Assembly: GCA_012511915.1 (NCBI GenBank)
Contig: JAAZFB010000211.1
Span: 1 to 15,288 of the forward strand
Reading direction: 5' to 3'
DNA from: Clostridiaceae bacterium
GTDB lineage: Bacteria; Bacillota; Clostridia; Monoglobales; Firm-18
DNA: 15,288 nt
Shown piece after piece: positions 6,705 to 14,029 of the stretch; position 1 is the stretch's first letter; every line of letters starts with the position of its first letter. Both the position numbers and the translations under genes were made by a program. Under the pieces are notes generated by a model. It had not been told where the DNA came from and did not search any database. It was given only the letters and a program-made list of their open reading frames with translations.

Positions 6705-7634
6705 TTATACCACAATCATAAACAGCAAAGGGATAGTTATGCAGGAAAACAAATGAGAAACCACTGCCATACCTGCCGGTATAGAAGTATCCTTACCGTA
6801 CGCACTGGGAATAACGATGGTATTAAGTCCCAAAGGCATTGCAAGGGAGCAGAGCGCACAGAGATAAACAGTTCTGTCCATGGGAATAAAGTTTGCAATT
6901 CCCACAAATGCCAGAGGCAGAATAATGAGTCGCACAATTGTAACCGCATAAATCCCCATATCGGTAAATGTCCTTTTAAGGTTGATTCGTGACACCGTAA
7001 TACCGGTTAAAAGCATTGCAACCGGGGACATACAGCTTCCCGATACATCTATTACCGAGGTAAGCCATCCCGGAAGCGTAAGCTTTACAAGACCGATAGT
7101 CATACCAATCAACATGGCAATAAACATAGGGTTTGCAAAATTCTTAAGTTTTTGGGAAAGTGTTTGCTGACCTGAATCAGCAATAAGCAGGCTGGGTACT
7201 CCCCACATATAGATAAGAGTCCACAGAGGAAGTGTGAAGATAAGATATTCAAAAAATATTTCAGGAAAAAGCGCGCTTACAACTGCATTTCCCATAAATC
7301 CGAAATTTGAAAATGAAAGTCCGTATGTATAAATATTTCTGATATATTTGTCCTTTAAAAGACATTTTAAAATTAAAATTACAACGGGGACTACTATAAT
7401 CATTATAATGCAGCTGACAAGAAGCAGCTTCCACATAGAAGAAATTTTTTCTACAGTAAAGTTCTCTATAAAGGTTCCCAGTACAAGAGCCGGTATAAAC
7501 ACATTATTTTCCAGTTTAGACAAAACCGTTGCTGAATTTTCAGGTAGCTGCTTCGTTTTTGAAAGCAGGTAACCAATTGCAATAAATGTAAATAGAAATG
7601 TTGTCTGATTTAGTGTGGATAAAAATATACTCAT
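6705..7634 (-). CDS. AEC-family (auxin efflux carrier-like) permease
   Basis: This 309-residue, very hydrophobic protein has about ten membrane segments in two five-helix halves. There is a polar central loop after the fifth helix (SGQQTLSQKLKNFANP), a YGLSFSNFGFMGNAV segment in the first half and an LLTGITVSRINLK segment in the second, the layout of the AEC/malate permease family. Members export or import small carboxylates or related anions. The frame extends upstream to 7670, but the ATG at 7634 is chosen because GGGAAGG precedes it by eight bases and because the upstream bases belong to the end of another gene. It lies five bases after the stop of a decayed phosphatase-superfamily gene, so the two formed an operon. 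No substrate can be named. Confidence 0.85.
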   Translation of the reverse strand: MSIFLSTLNQTTFLFTFIAIGYLLSKTKQLPENSATVLSKLENNVFIPALVLGTFIENFTVEKISSMWKLLLVSCIIMIIVVPVVILILKCLLKDKYIRNIYTYGLSFSNFGFMGNAVVSALFPEIFFEYLIFTLPLWTLIYMWGVPSLLIADSGQQTLSQKLKNFANPMFIAMLIGMTIGLVKLTLPGWLTSVIDVSGSCMSPVAMLLTGITVSRINLKRTFTDMGIYAVTIVRLIILPLAFVGIANFIPMDRTVYLCALCSLAMPLGLNTIVIPSAYGKDTSIPAGMAVVSHLFSCITIPLLFMIVV

Positions 7635-7639
7635 TTTAA

Positions 7640-7998
7640 TTACCTTCCCGCAACAGATTTTCCGTCCCACTCCCGTGGTGTGGTGAGCTTCATTATATTA
7701 ATAACTGTGGGAGCAAGGTCAAGAATACTTATTCCGTGAAGCTCCTTCCATGTCTCAAATTCCTTACCTTAAAAAAATATCGGTATTGTCATATCCTCAG
7801 GCAGATCCGTTACGTGACCGCGGTCGTAGCCGCCATGGTCGCAGTTACAATAACGGTATACCCGTCACCGTTCTCTTCTATAACCCTCTTAACATTGTCT
7901 ATTGCACAGCTAATCACATCAAGATAGCCGTCGCTCATCCACCCTTGGTCATGATTACCTGACCAACCCTCGATTTTTGGTCCAGTTTCATTATTATA
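7640..7998 (-). pseudogene. Alkaline phosphatase-superfamily phosphodiesterase, C-terminal remnant
   Basis: Joining two minus-strand frames gives a peptide with GNHDQGWMSDGYL, YTVIVTA, then DHGGYDRGHVTDLPEDMTIP, and finally ISILDLAPTVINIM and REWDGKS. This is the metal-binding DHGG/H region and C-terminus of type I phosphodiesterase / nucleotide pyrophosphatase-like enzymes. At least two lesions are visible: a single-base loss near 7841, just before the DHGG motif, and an in-frame TAA at 7769-7771 where a Lys codon is expected (FF-stop-GKEF). The N-terminal two-thirds, including the catalytic Thr/Ser region, is missing, and a stop precedes the fragment at 7999-8001. The remnant ends five bases before the permease start, so it was the promoter-proximal gene of that operon. 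Confidence 0.78.
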
Positions 7999-8097
7999 CT
8001 AAATTCAAACAAATATAGCGCAATCTTTTCGGCAGTGTTATTCATTGACTGCATAGTCACCATTTTACACTATTAGCCTTGTATCGTCAAGGGGGGT

Positions 8098-8135
8098 GAA
8101 AGTTTTTGATTTCCCCATTTGAAAGTTTTTGATTT
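8098..8135. repeat. Direct repeat GAAAGTTTTTGATTT x2, possible IS end
   Basis: The 15-mer occurs perfectly at 8098-8112 and 8121-8135 (23-base period), preceded by a run of six G. Repeated T-rich units like this resemble the multiple terminal repeats of IS21-family ends in Firmicutes, as far as I recall. No transposase gene and no opposite end are in the window, so at most this is a solo IS terminus. Confidence 0.3.
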
Positions 8136-8192
8136 ACCTTGTTTTCTTAATAATTTTTATATATAATGTTACTGATACTATTTTCCGTGTAA

Positions 8193-8211
8193 CGGCCGCT
8201 GATTGCGGCCG
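8193..8211. repeat. GC-only hairpin in an AT-rich gap
   Basis: CGGCCGC (8193-8199) and GCGGCCG (8205-8211) form a perfect 7-bp GC stem with a TGATT loop. It stands out sharply from its AT-rich surroundings. No T-run follows on either strand, so it is not a standard terminator. Confidence 0.5.
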
Positions 8212-8217
8212 CTATTG

Positions 8218-8378
8218 ATACTAAACACTAATAAAAACCGACTGTCTTTGCGGTCTTTTCCCCGATCGACTTTCGAATTTTTCGGTTAAATAACAATGGT
8301 TATTCGCCCTCAAAATTCAAAACCCGAACAGAAAAAATCCTCGCAAATCTTAGTTGGTTTTTAATTAGTGTTTAGTAT
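8218..8378. repeat. 161-bp inverted-repeat (MITE-like) element
   Basis: The left end ATACTAAACACTAAT plus AAAAACC (8218-8239) is the reverse complement of GGTTTTT plus AATTAGTGTTTAGTAT (8356-8378), with a single bulged base. Weaker complementarity continues inward (both arms hold TTTGCG then a T-run). The interior has no coding capacity. An outer, weaker pair ATACTATTT (about 8175-8183) / AAATAGTAT (about 8409-8417) encloses it. The structure resembles a non-autonomous palindromic element or a long structured transcript. Confidence 0.6.
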
Positions 8379-8411
8379 GAAAAAAAAGTTTGTCAATATT
8401 TAAATGAGAAA

Positions 8412-8484
8412 TAGTATTACAGATGAAATCTGCGAAAATCATTTTACACAGATTTATCATGGAATGCAAAGCAAAGTAATACTA
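8412..8484. repeat. Palindromic segment sharing an arm with the 49-bp repeat
   Basis: TAGTATTAC (8412-8420) is the exact reverse complement of GTAATACTA (8476-8484), whose last eight bases are the start of the second 49-bp repeat. Inside, AAATCTG and CAGATTT add a second arm pair. Two palindromes thus compete for the same arm. With the 161-bp element and the GC hairpin, most of the 548-base gap 7999-8546 is folded repeat sequence without a gene. Confidence 0.45.
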
Positions 8485-8525
8485 ATTCGCAATTAATGGA
8501 ATTTTTCTAACGCGAATTAGTATTA
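8477..8525. repeat. 49-bp palindromic repeat, copy 2
   Basis: Arms TAATACTAATTCGC (8477-8490) and GCGAATTAGTATTA (8512-8525) are identical to copy 1 at 2448-2496; the 21-base loop differs at one base. It lies 21 bases beyond the stop of the ETF-fusion gene, so each copy sits at the 3' end of one of the two flanking carbohydrate operons, 6,029 bases apart and in direct orientation. Confidence 0.85.
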
Positions 8526-8546
8526 GTTTCCTCCACACTCTGTTTT

Positions 8547-9935
8547 TTAATTTGTGAATAGATATTTCAATTCTTCTATTTCTCCCACAACACCATAATC
8601 AGCATATTCAAATATCCTTGCATTTTTATCGCTGTTTATTGCTATTATCGTTCCTGCCTTTTCTACTGCACAGGTATGTTGAACGCTGCCCGAAATTCCA
8701 CAGGCTATATATATTATAGGGCTTACGGATTTGCCTGATAAGCCGATTTGCATATCATACGGTGCTATTCCCATATCGACAAGACCTCTTGAAGCACCGA
8801 CAGATGCCCCAAGCTTTTTTGCAAAAACCTTTACAAGCCCAAAATCGTCCTTCGCACCCTTTCCGCCTGCAACGATTATTTCGTCTTGATTACTTTCGGC
8901 AATTCGTACAGTCGCCATTTGGGGATATGTCCTGCACTCTATTTTTGCAATTAAGCTACCCCCATAGGCAGGGCGATACATATACAGCTTTTCGCCGTCT
9001 GTTTCCAAATTCGTGCAATCAGCACACAGACCTGTTTGCAAAATCGCCGCAACCATTGGAGCATTTTTTCTGCCCCAAAAATCAGCAGTCCAAAGGATTG
9101 CCTTAGGCCTATGCTCCTTTGCAAGCTGTGCAATTATATGAGGCGGTTGTTTTTCGATTATCCTAACGCTTTTTGCAACTGATAAAGCCGCCTCTTTAAG
9201 CTCCTCACCCACGGCCCATATTTCATCGAACTTAACATCGGACTGTGTTAATTCAATTTCTGTTCTCGTCTTGTTTCGTTCTTTCTCAATAACACTTATC
9301 AATTCATCGGGTTTGATAAATTTGCACTTTCGCTGCCCTGTATTACATTCATAGGTTTTCAAGACCTTTGTGGGCGAGCCTTTTGCGCCGCATTTTGACA
9401 CATCTGCATCAATATCCTGAGCATTCCAGATTACAACCTCTTTTGTTTTCGCCCTAACGCTCGGGAAACGCAGAGTATTTATTTTTTCAACACAAATAAG
9501 AGCAGGAAATGTAGCTTCTTCCTCCCCTATCCTAGTTGTGCATTTTATTTTATCAGTTATATCATTAATTTTAAGAACATTTGTAATTACAGAAAAGCCA
9601 AGGGTTTGAGCAAGACACGGACCCGTCTGTGCAGTATCTCCGTCTATACTTTGTCTGCCACAAATAACAAGATCGGGGGTAAGTTTTTTAATTGCAAGGG
9701 ACAAAGTATAGCTTGTTGCAAGGGTATGTGCCCCCGCAAAAGCATTGTCCGTCAGCAAAACTGCCCTGCTTATTCCAAGCCTTGTCAATGCTTTCAGCAT
9801 ATTTGCTGTTGACGGTACACCCATGCTCAAAACAGTTATTTCAGCATTTTCAACCTGCAACGCACACTCCAAAGCACATTCGTCAAAGGGATTAATTTCA
9901 CCCTTTACAGGCTTTACACAAACGACAATTCTCAT
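8547..9935 (-). CDS. Electron transfer flavoprotein, EtfB-EtfA single-chain fusion
   Basis: The 462-residue product begins as an ETF beta subunit: VCVKPV at the N-terminus, the nucleotide-binding GRQSIDGDTAQTGP at 93-106 and LRFPSVRAKTKE at 155-166. From about residue 235 it continues as an ETF alpha subunit: TGLCADCTNL, RPAYGGSLIA, PQMATVR, then the FAD domain with ASRGLVDMG, LSGKSVSP (399-406), ACGISGSVQH (411-420), INSDKNARIF and ADYGVVG. EtfB and EtfA are normally two proteins of ~260 and ~330 or more residues. Here the join falls where the EtfB tail and the first ~70 residues of EtfA would be, so the fusion is compact. ETF accepts electrons from flavin dehydrogenases. The start overlaps the FGGY kinase stop (ATGA). 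It is the last gene of the operon and closes the redox module begun by the FAD oxidase and Fe-S protein. Confidence 0.9.
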   Translation of the reverse strand: MRIVVCVKPVKGEINPFDECALECALQVENAEITVLSMGVPSTANMLKALTRLGISRAVLLTDNAFAGAHTLATSYTLSLAIKKLTPDLVICGRQSIDGDTAQTGPCLAQTLGFSVITNVLKINDITDKIKCTTRIGEEEATFPALICVEKINTLRFPSVRAKTKEVVIWNAQDIDADVSKCGAKGSPTKVLKTYECNTGQRKCKFIKPDELISVIEKERNKTRTEIELTQSDVKFDEIWAVGEELKEAALSVAKSVRIIEKQPPHIIAQLAKEHRPKAILWTADFWGRKNAPMVAAILQTGLCADCTNLETDGEKLYMYRPAYGGSLIAKIECRTYPQMATVRIAESNQDEIIVAGGKGAKDDFGLVKVFAKKLGASVGASRGLVDMGIAPYDMQIGLSGKSVSPIIYIACGISGSVQHTCAVEKAGTIIAINSDKNARIFEYADYGVVGEIEELKYLFTN

Positions 9936-11407
9936 AGCTTCATTTTATGATACACAGGTGCAAGTGCATCATGTATTTCTTTATATAACTCAAATATTTC
10001 CTGGTATTCTTTTGAGTTCTCTTTGTTCGGTTTTGTTGTGCTTACTGTTTTAGTGCATTTATTAATGGCATGTTCAAAGCCCTCAAAAACTCCGGTCGCA
10101 ACGCCTGCAAGCATTGCCGAGCCGAACGAAGAATCATTGTTTTCGGTAAGAACAAGCTCTATTCCCAAAGCATCGGAAACAATCTGTCGCCAAAGCAAAC
10201 TTTTTGAGCCGCCGCCTATAATAAATGCGTTATCTTCATATTCTATTCCTATCTCATCTAAAGCTTTTTTACAGTCAAGAAGGGAAAGTGCAACACCCTC
10301 TAAAACTGCCTTTGTGAAGTGTGCCTTTGTATGCCCTGCACGAACGCCTGTAAAACTTCCACGCAAAAGAGGGTCGGCATATGGAGTTAATTCACCGTTT
10401 AAGTAGGGGTGAAACATCAGTCCGCCACATCCCACAGGTATTTTGGCTGCCGACTCATCAAGATTACCAAAGTCGCCGCCGAAGGTGTCACGATACCATC
10501 TGTATGATGCGGCACAGGATTTTGTCGCCGTTCCGGGATACCAAAGCCCGTCTATTATATGTGAATAATTTATTAAATTCTGGTTTGGATATGCCTTTGC
10601 AGTAACAACGCAAATCCTGCCTGCTGTTGCAAGCTTGATCGTCATATTACCCTTATTTATTGCACCCGATGCGAACACCTCAAGTGCGGTGTCGGTTGTT
10701 CCGCAGATTACCCTTGTACCCTCGCAAAGCCCTGTTTCGTCTGCCGCACTTTTTGTAATACTGCCGATAATTTCAGAAGGAGCAACAACGGGCGGAAGTT
10801 TTTCAATGTCAAAACCCAGTATTTCGCAAAGCTCGTCTGACCATTTCATTTGGTTGTAATCAAAAAGCATACTGCCCTGTGCTTCAATGTAATCAGTGCA
10901 ATATTCGCACGTCAAAAGATAACGCACATAATCCTTTGCGAAGAGGATGCGTTTTGTTTTTGACCAAATTTCAGGCTCATTATCCTTAACCCACATAAGC
11001 TGTGGGAGCGTCCAAATAGTATCCGGCTTGTGAAGTGCCTGCTTTAATATAAGGTCGTTATACTTTTCTTTAAGGTATGAAACCTCTGCAACGCTTCGGC
11101 TGTCAGTCCAGTATATTGATGGTCGCAAAACATTAAACCCCTCGTCCAAAAGCACGGCGGTATGGGTTGCGGCATCAAGGCAAACTGCTGATATGTCAGT
11201 AGCTAAAACTCCGCTTTTTTTAAGAACGGAGGCAATATTTGTTTTAACGGACGCATACAAATCTGATGGGTTTTGCTCTGCTTAGCCTTGTTTTGGATAA
11301 AATGTGGGATACTCCACAGTAGCCGTTGCCGCAATTACTCCGTTTTCGCCGAGCAGTGTTGCCTTTGACGCACCGCCGCCGAAATCAATACCAAGTAAAT
11401 ATTTCAT
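9932..11407 (-). pseudogene. FGGY-family carbohydrate kinase (xylulokinase-like) interrupted by an in-frame stop
   Basis: From the ATG at 11407 the frame encodes a full-length kinase of about 491 codons, but codon 42 is TAA (11282-11284). Upstream of it the peptide reads MKYLLGIDFGGGASK, the phosphate-binding start of FGGY kinases, up to YPKQG. Downstream it resumes with AEQNPSDLYAS, so the stop replaces the Trp of the conserved QGWAEQNP motif. The rest is intact: VCLDAATHTAVLLDE, CGTTDTALEVFASGA with the likely catalytic Asp, GGGSKSLLWRQI and the C-terminal Ala/Gly helix. The family phosphorylates ketoses or polyols using ATP. A restart downstream would need a TTG and would lack the phosphate-binding loop. 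The stop overlaps the ETF gene (ATGA), and an AGGGG lies upstream of the ATG. Possible explanations are a recent nonsense mutation or a sequencing error. Confidence 0.82.
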
Positions 11408-11411
11408 AAGC

Positions 11412-11483
11412 CTATACCCCTGTTATTTTGAAATTTTCACCGAATATTCCTGAATATACACCACGCTGTATCAATGCTTCGTT
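11412..11483 (-). pseudogene. Possible C-terminal remnant of an unidentified gene
   Basis: In the 112-base gap between the IolB-like gene and the FGGY kinase, the minus strand encodes NEALIQRGVYSGIFGENFK and four more residues, then TAG four bases before the kinase ATG. The peptide reads like a real protein end, and its stop has the close spacing seen elsewhere in this operon. No start or upstream part exists. It may be the tail of a deleted gene. I do not recognise the family, and chance is not excluded. Confidence 0.28.
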
Positions 11484-11519
11484 TTATTATGACACAAAAG
11501 CCATTTGTTTTTCCTGAAA

Positions 11520-12308
11520 CTATTTTGTCAGCCATTTATGACCTTCCTCCGTTGTCATATAAAATCCTCTGTTTTTGCCTGCCATTATCCAAAGGTAATA
11601 TGAATCATAACCGGGTGCACAGCAAAACGGGTGATAACCTTTTGGAATTTCAACTATATCGCCTGTTTTAACTGTATAGGTTTCGTCAATATCTCCTTCT
11701 TTTGAATATACTTTTTGTATTCCAAAGCCTGTCGGCTTGTCAAATTCAAAATAATATATTTCCTCCAAAAGGCCCTCTGTCGGCATATTATCCTCATCAT
11801 GCTTATGCGGAGGATAGCTTGCCCACATTCCTGATTTGACATATGCCTCACCGATATATATAAGGTTTGCATTTATCCTTTCATCAACTATAAAATGTGC
11901 CTGACGCTTCCAGCCGTCCCTGCCCAAATCCTTAATAATAACGTCCTCAGGCTTAACCAAAACAGGCTCAAAATCCGCCTCGGCAGGTGATTTGCAAACC
12001 GCAATCGAAACGTCCTCTGTTGCTGTAATTGTAAACTCATTATTTCTTGGTATATAAACTGCGGTTGCGGGTCCGTCAAAAACATCTTTTCTCTTGCCAA
12101 TGTTTTCATATGAAAAGTCATTTCCCTTTACAGTGGCGCTACCGCCCAATATTACAAGGGAATACTCCTTGTTTTTTTCGTTGTAATTCTTGCTGTCGCC
12201 TTTTTTCAATTTCAGCATATCAACCTCAAGCATATCAAGGCTGCTGTTTTCCATAGTGATAATGCCGTCACAACCGTACTGCATATCCCATGTTTTTTTA
12301 TAGCTCAT
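11520..12308 (-). CDS. iolB: 5-deoxy-glucuronate isomerase (IolB) family protein
   Basis: This 262-residue bicupin has the IolB block SYPPHKHDEDNMP with H168 and H170, then LLEEIYYFEF with E183, and IPKGYHPFCCAPGYDSYYLWIMAG with H226; together these form the metal site of the C-terminal cupin. IolB converts 5-deoxy-D-glucuronate to 5-dehydro-2-deoxy-D-gluconate in inositol breakdown, upstream of a PfkB kinase and a class II aldolase, and both of those gene types lie directly upstream here. However, IolD, which makes the IolB substrate, is not in the window, so a related uronate-like substrate is possible. The start ATG has AAGGAGG seven bases before it and overlaps the kinase gene by 11 bases. 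Confidence 0.85.
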   Translation of the reverse strand: MSYKKTWDMQYGCDGIITMENSSLDMLEVDMLKLKKGDSKNYNEKNKEYSLVILGGSATVKGNDFSYENIGKRKDVFDGPATAVYIPRNNEFTITATEDVSIAVCKSPAEADFEPVLVKPEDVIIKDLGRDGWKRQAHFIVDERINANLIYIGEAYVKSGMWASYPPHKHDEDNMPTEGLLEEIYYFEFDKPTGFGIQKVYSKEGDIDETYTVKTGDIVEIPKGYHPFCCAPGYDSYYLWIMAGKNRGFYMTTEEGHKWLTK

Positions 12309-13215
12309 AACCGTTCCTCCTTAAAAAATCAATAACCTCTGTATATGTCGGCGTACCTGCCCTTGCCCCTAATTTAGTGCATTTAAGTGCCGAGGTTGCA
12401 CTCGAAAATATACAGCTTTTATAATAATCAAATCCCATAACCTGTGCAAAGGCAAATGCTCCGTGAAAAACATCACCGGCACCGTTGGAATCAACTACAT
12501 TTACGACAAATGCGCTGTATTTTTCTATGCTTTTGCCGTCATAGCAAATTCCGCCTTCCTTGCCCTGTGTTATAACAACAACGTCGGAATTAAACTGTGA
12601 ATAAAGCTTTTTCGCCGCTTCCTCTGCTGATTTTTCACCTGTAAAACCAAGTGCAAACTCCTCTGACGGAATAAGAATATCGGCATATGGCAAAAGGGTT
12701 TCAACACCCTTGTATAAACCGCCTGCGTCATACAGAACCTTTGTACCACTGTTTTTTGCAGCCTTTGCCGCCTTAATTGCGGCTGAAAGCTCATTACCGT
12801 CAACCATAAGGATTTTCGCATTTTCAACCGCTGAAATCTGTTGTTCATTAAGACTTAAAGGCGGTAAATCACCTCGGTAAACTATACAGGTTCTTGTAGA
12901 ATTCGACTCGTTTATCAAGATATATGAAGAAAACGAGCCTCCTTTTTCAATCTTTACATTTGATGTATCAACATTATATTTTCTGAAATCATTAAGCAGA
13001 AATTTTCCTCCGCTGTCCTCTGACAAAACACCAATATATCCGCAATTACCGCCAAGCTTTGCCGCCGCAACCAAGCCCGTTCCGCAGGGACCTCCGCCGC
13101 TTTGCATTACGCCTTTCGCAATAAGCTTTGTGTCCTCCGCAGGAAAGGAATCCGCTAATATAAGCGTGTCGTATACGCAAGCACCAACGCCGACTATTTC
13201 ACTCATACTTACCAT
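12298..13215 (-). CDS. PfkB-family carbohydrate kinase
   Basis: This 305-residue ribokinase-fold protein has an N-terminal GVGACVYDTLI strand, the substrate-side glycine motif QSGGGPCGTG (38-47) and the C-terminal ATP/catalytic motif DSNGAGD (242-248, catalytic Asp 248). The family phosphorylates ribose, fructose phosphates, 2-keto-3-deoxygluconate, 5-dehydro-2-deoxygluconate (IolC) and others. The gene order aldolase-kinase-IolB suggests an IolC-like role, but the N-terminal region does not look like classical IolC to me, so the substrate is left open. The start at 13215 overlaps the aldolase gene by 17 bases; an internal ATG at 13206 is an alternative, and the ribosome binding site AGGGG lies between ideal spacings for both. 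The gene is intact. Confidence 0.87.
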   Translation of the reverse strand: MVSMSEIVGVGACVYDTLILADSFPAEDTKLIAKGVMQSGGGPCGTGLVAAAKLGGNCGYIGVLSEDSGGKFLLNDFRKYNVDTSNVKIEKGGSFSSYILINESNSTRTCIVYRGDLPPLSLNEQQISAVENAKILMVDGNELSAAIKAAKAAKNSGTKVLYDAGGLYKGVETLLPYADILIPSEEFALGFTGEKSAEEAAKKLYSQFNSDVVVITQGKEGGICYDGKSIEKYSAFVVNVVDSNGAGDVFHGAFAFAQVMGFDYYKSCIFSSATSALKCTKLGARAGTPTYTEVIDFLRRNGYEL

Positions 13216-14029
13216 CAGCCCCTAAAAGCTTTATTTTACTAATCGCAAACTCCTTGACCGAGTTTGTTGCATCCTTCATAAAGATGTCTATCGCAAAAAT
13301 GCTTCTTGATGTTTCAAATACTTTATCAAGGAAGGAATAGCACACATCTGTACCAAAGTTGATTTTTCGTATTCCTGCCGAAATTGCCGCCTTTATTTCT
13401 TCATCCGGCACGCCTGAACCACCGTGCAGAACAAGATGAGTGTCAACTGCATTGTGTATGTCCTTTATTCTTTGAATATCAAGCTTCGGTGGTTTTTTAT
13501 AACGTCCGTGTGCCGTGCCTACCAAAATCGCAAGTGCGTCAACTCTTGTTGCCTCTGTAAATTCCTTTGCCTCTGCAACTGTTGTAAACTCGCCCATTGA
13601 GTCATCATTCACCGTTCCGACGTGACCAATTTCACCCTCAACCGAAATATTGACATCACGGCACATTTTTGCAACCTTTTGTGTCATCTCAATATTTTCA
13701 TTCATTGGCAGGCTTGAAGCGTCAATCATTATTCCGCTGCATCCATATCGTATTCCGCGAATAACCTCAAACTCTGTAGCACCATGATCCAAGTGAAAAC
13801 AAACAGGAACAGTGGCTTTTTTTGCAGCTGCAAGGATAATTGGTGATAAATAATAGCCATTATCCGAATTAAAAAGCCTGCTGTATGACTGAATGATAAC
13901 GGGTGCTTTTCTCTCCTCTGCTGCCGCAATCACACCCATTACTGTTTCCATATTATATGTGTTAAAGGCAGGTACTGCAAATCCGCCCTTTTCAGCTAAA
14001 TCAAGTATTTCTTTAAGTGTAACTAACAT
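13199..14029 (-). CDS. Class II (zinc) ketose-bisphosphate aldolase
   Basis: The 276-residue protein shows the class II aldolase active-site order: FHLDHG with D81 and H82, EGEIGHVG (131-138), GTAHGRY with H174, LHGGSG with H202, and INFGTD (223-228). The histidines bind the metal, D81 is the proton donor, and the GGSG and N-x-GTD loops hold the substrate phosphate. Relatives include FbaA, GatY/KbaY and IolJ. Next to a PfkB kinase and an IolB-like isomerase, cleavage of a deoxy-keto-gluconate phosphate into dihydroxyacetone phosphate and a three-carbon semialdehyde (IolJ type) is the likeliest job, but other ketose phosphates fit. The start shares one base with the stop of the Fe-S gene (TAATG), with GGAGGG nearby. 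Confidence 0.9.
   Translation of the reverse strand: MLVTLKEILDLAEKGGFAVPAFNTYNMETVMGVIAAAEERKAPVIIQSYSRLFNSDNGYYLSPIILAAAKKATVPVCFHLDHGATEFEVIRGIRYGCSGIMIDASSLPMNENIEMTQKVAKMCRDVNISVEGEIGHVGTVNDDSMGEFTTVAEAKEFTEATRVDALAILVGTAHGRYKKPPKLDIQRIKDIHNAVDTHLVLHGGSGVPDEEIKAAISAGIRKINFGTDVCYSFLDKVFETSRSIFAIDIFMKDATNSVKEFAISKIKLLGADGKYE

Noticed and set aside
7635..7670. N-terminal extension of the AEC permease to 7670
   Set aside because: These bases encode the tail of the phosphodiesterase remnant in another frame, and the ribosome binding site points to the ATG at 7634.
8762..9106. Plus-strand open frames across the ETF gene and other minus-strand genes
   Set aside because: They are shadows of strongly conserved coding sequence on the opposite strand.
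11260..11262. TTG as the true start of the FGGY kinase
   Set aside because: The coding sequence clearly continues upstream through the in-frame TAA to an ATG with the family's phosphate-binding motif, so the gene is interrupted rather than short.
9932..11407. Alternative genetic code or general stop-codon recoding
   Set aside because: All other genes end normally at TAA, TAG or TGA with close operon spacing, so TAA is read as stop in this genome.
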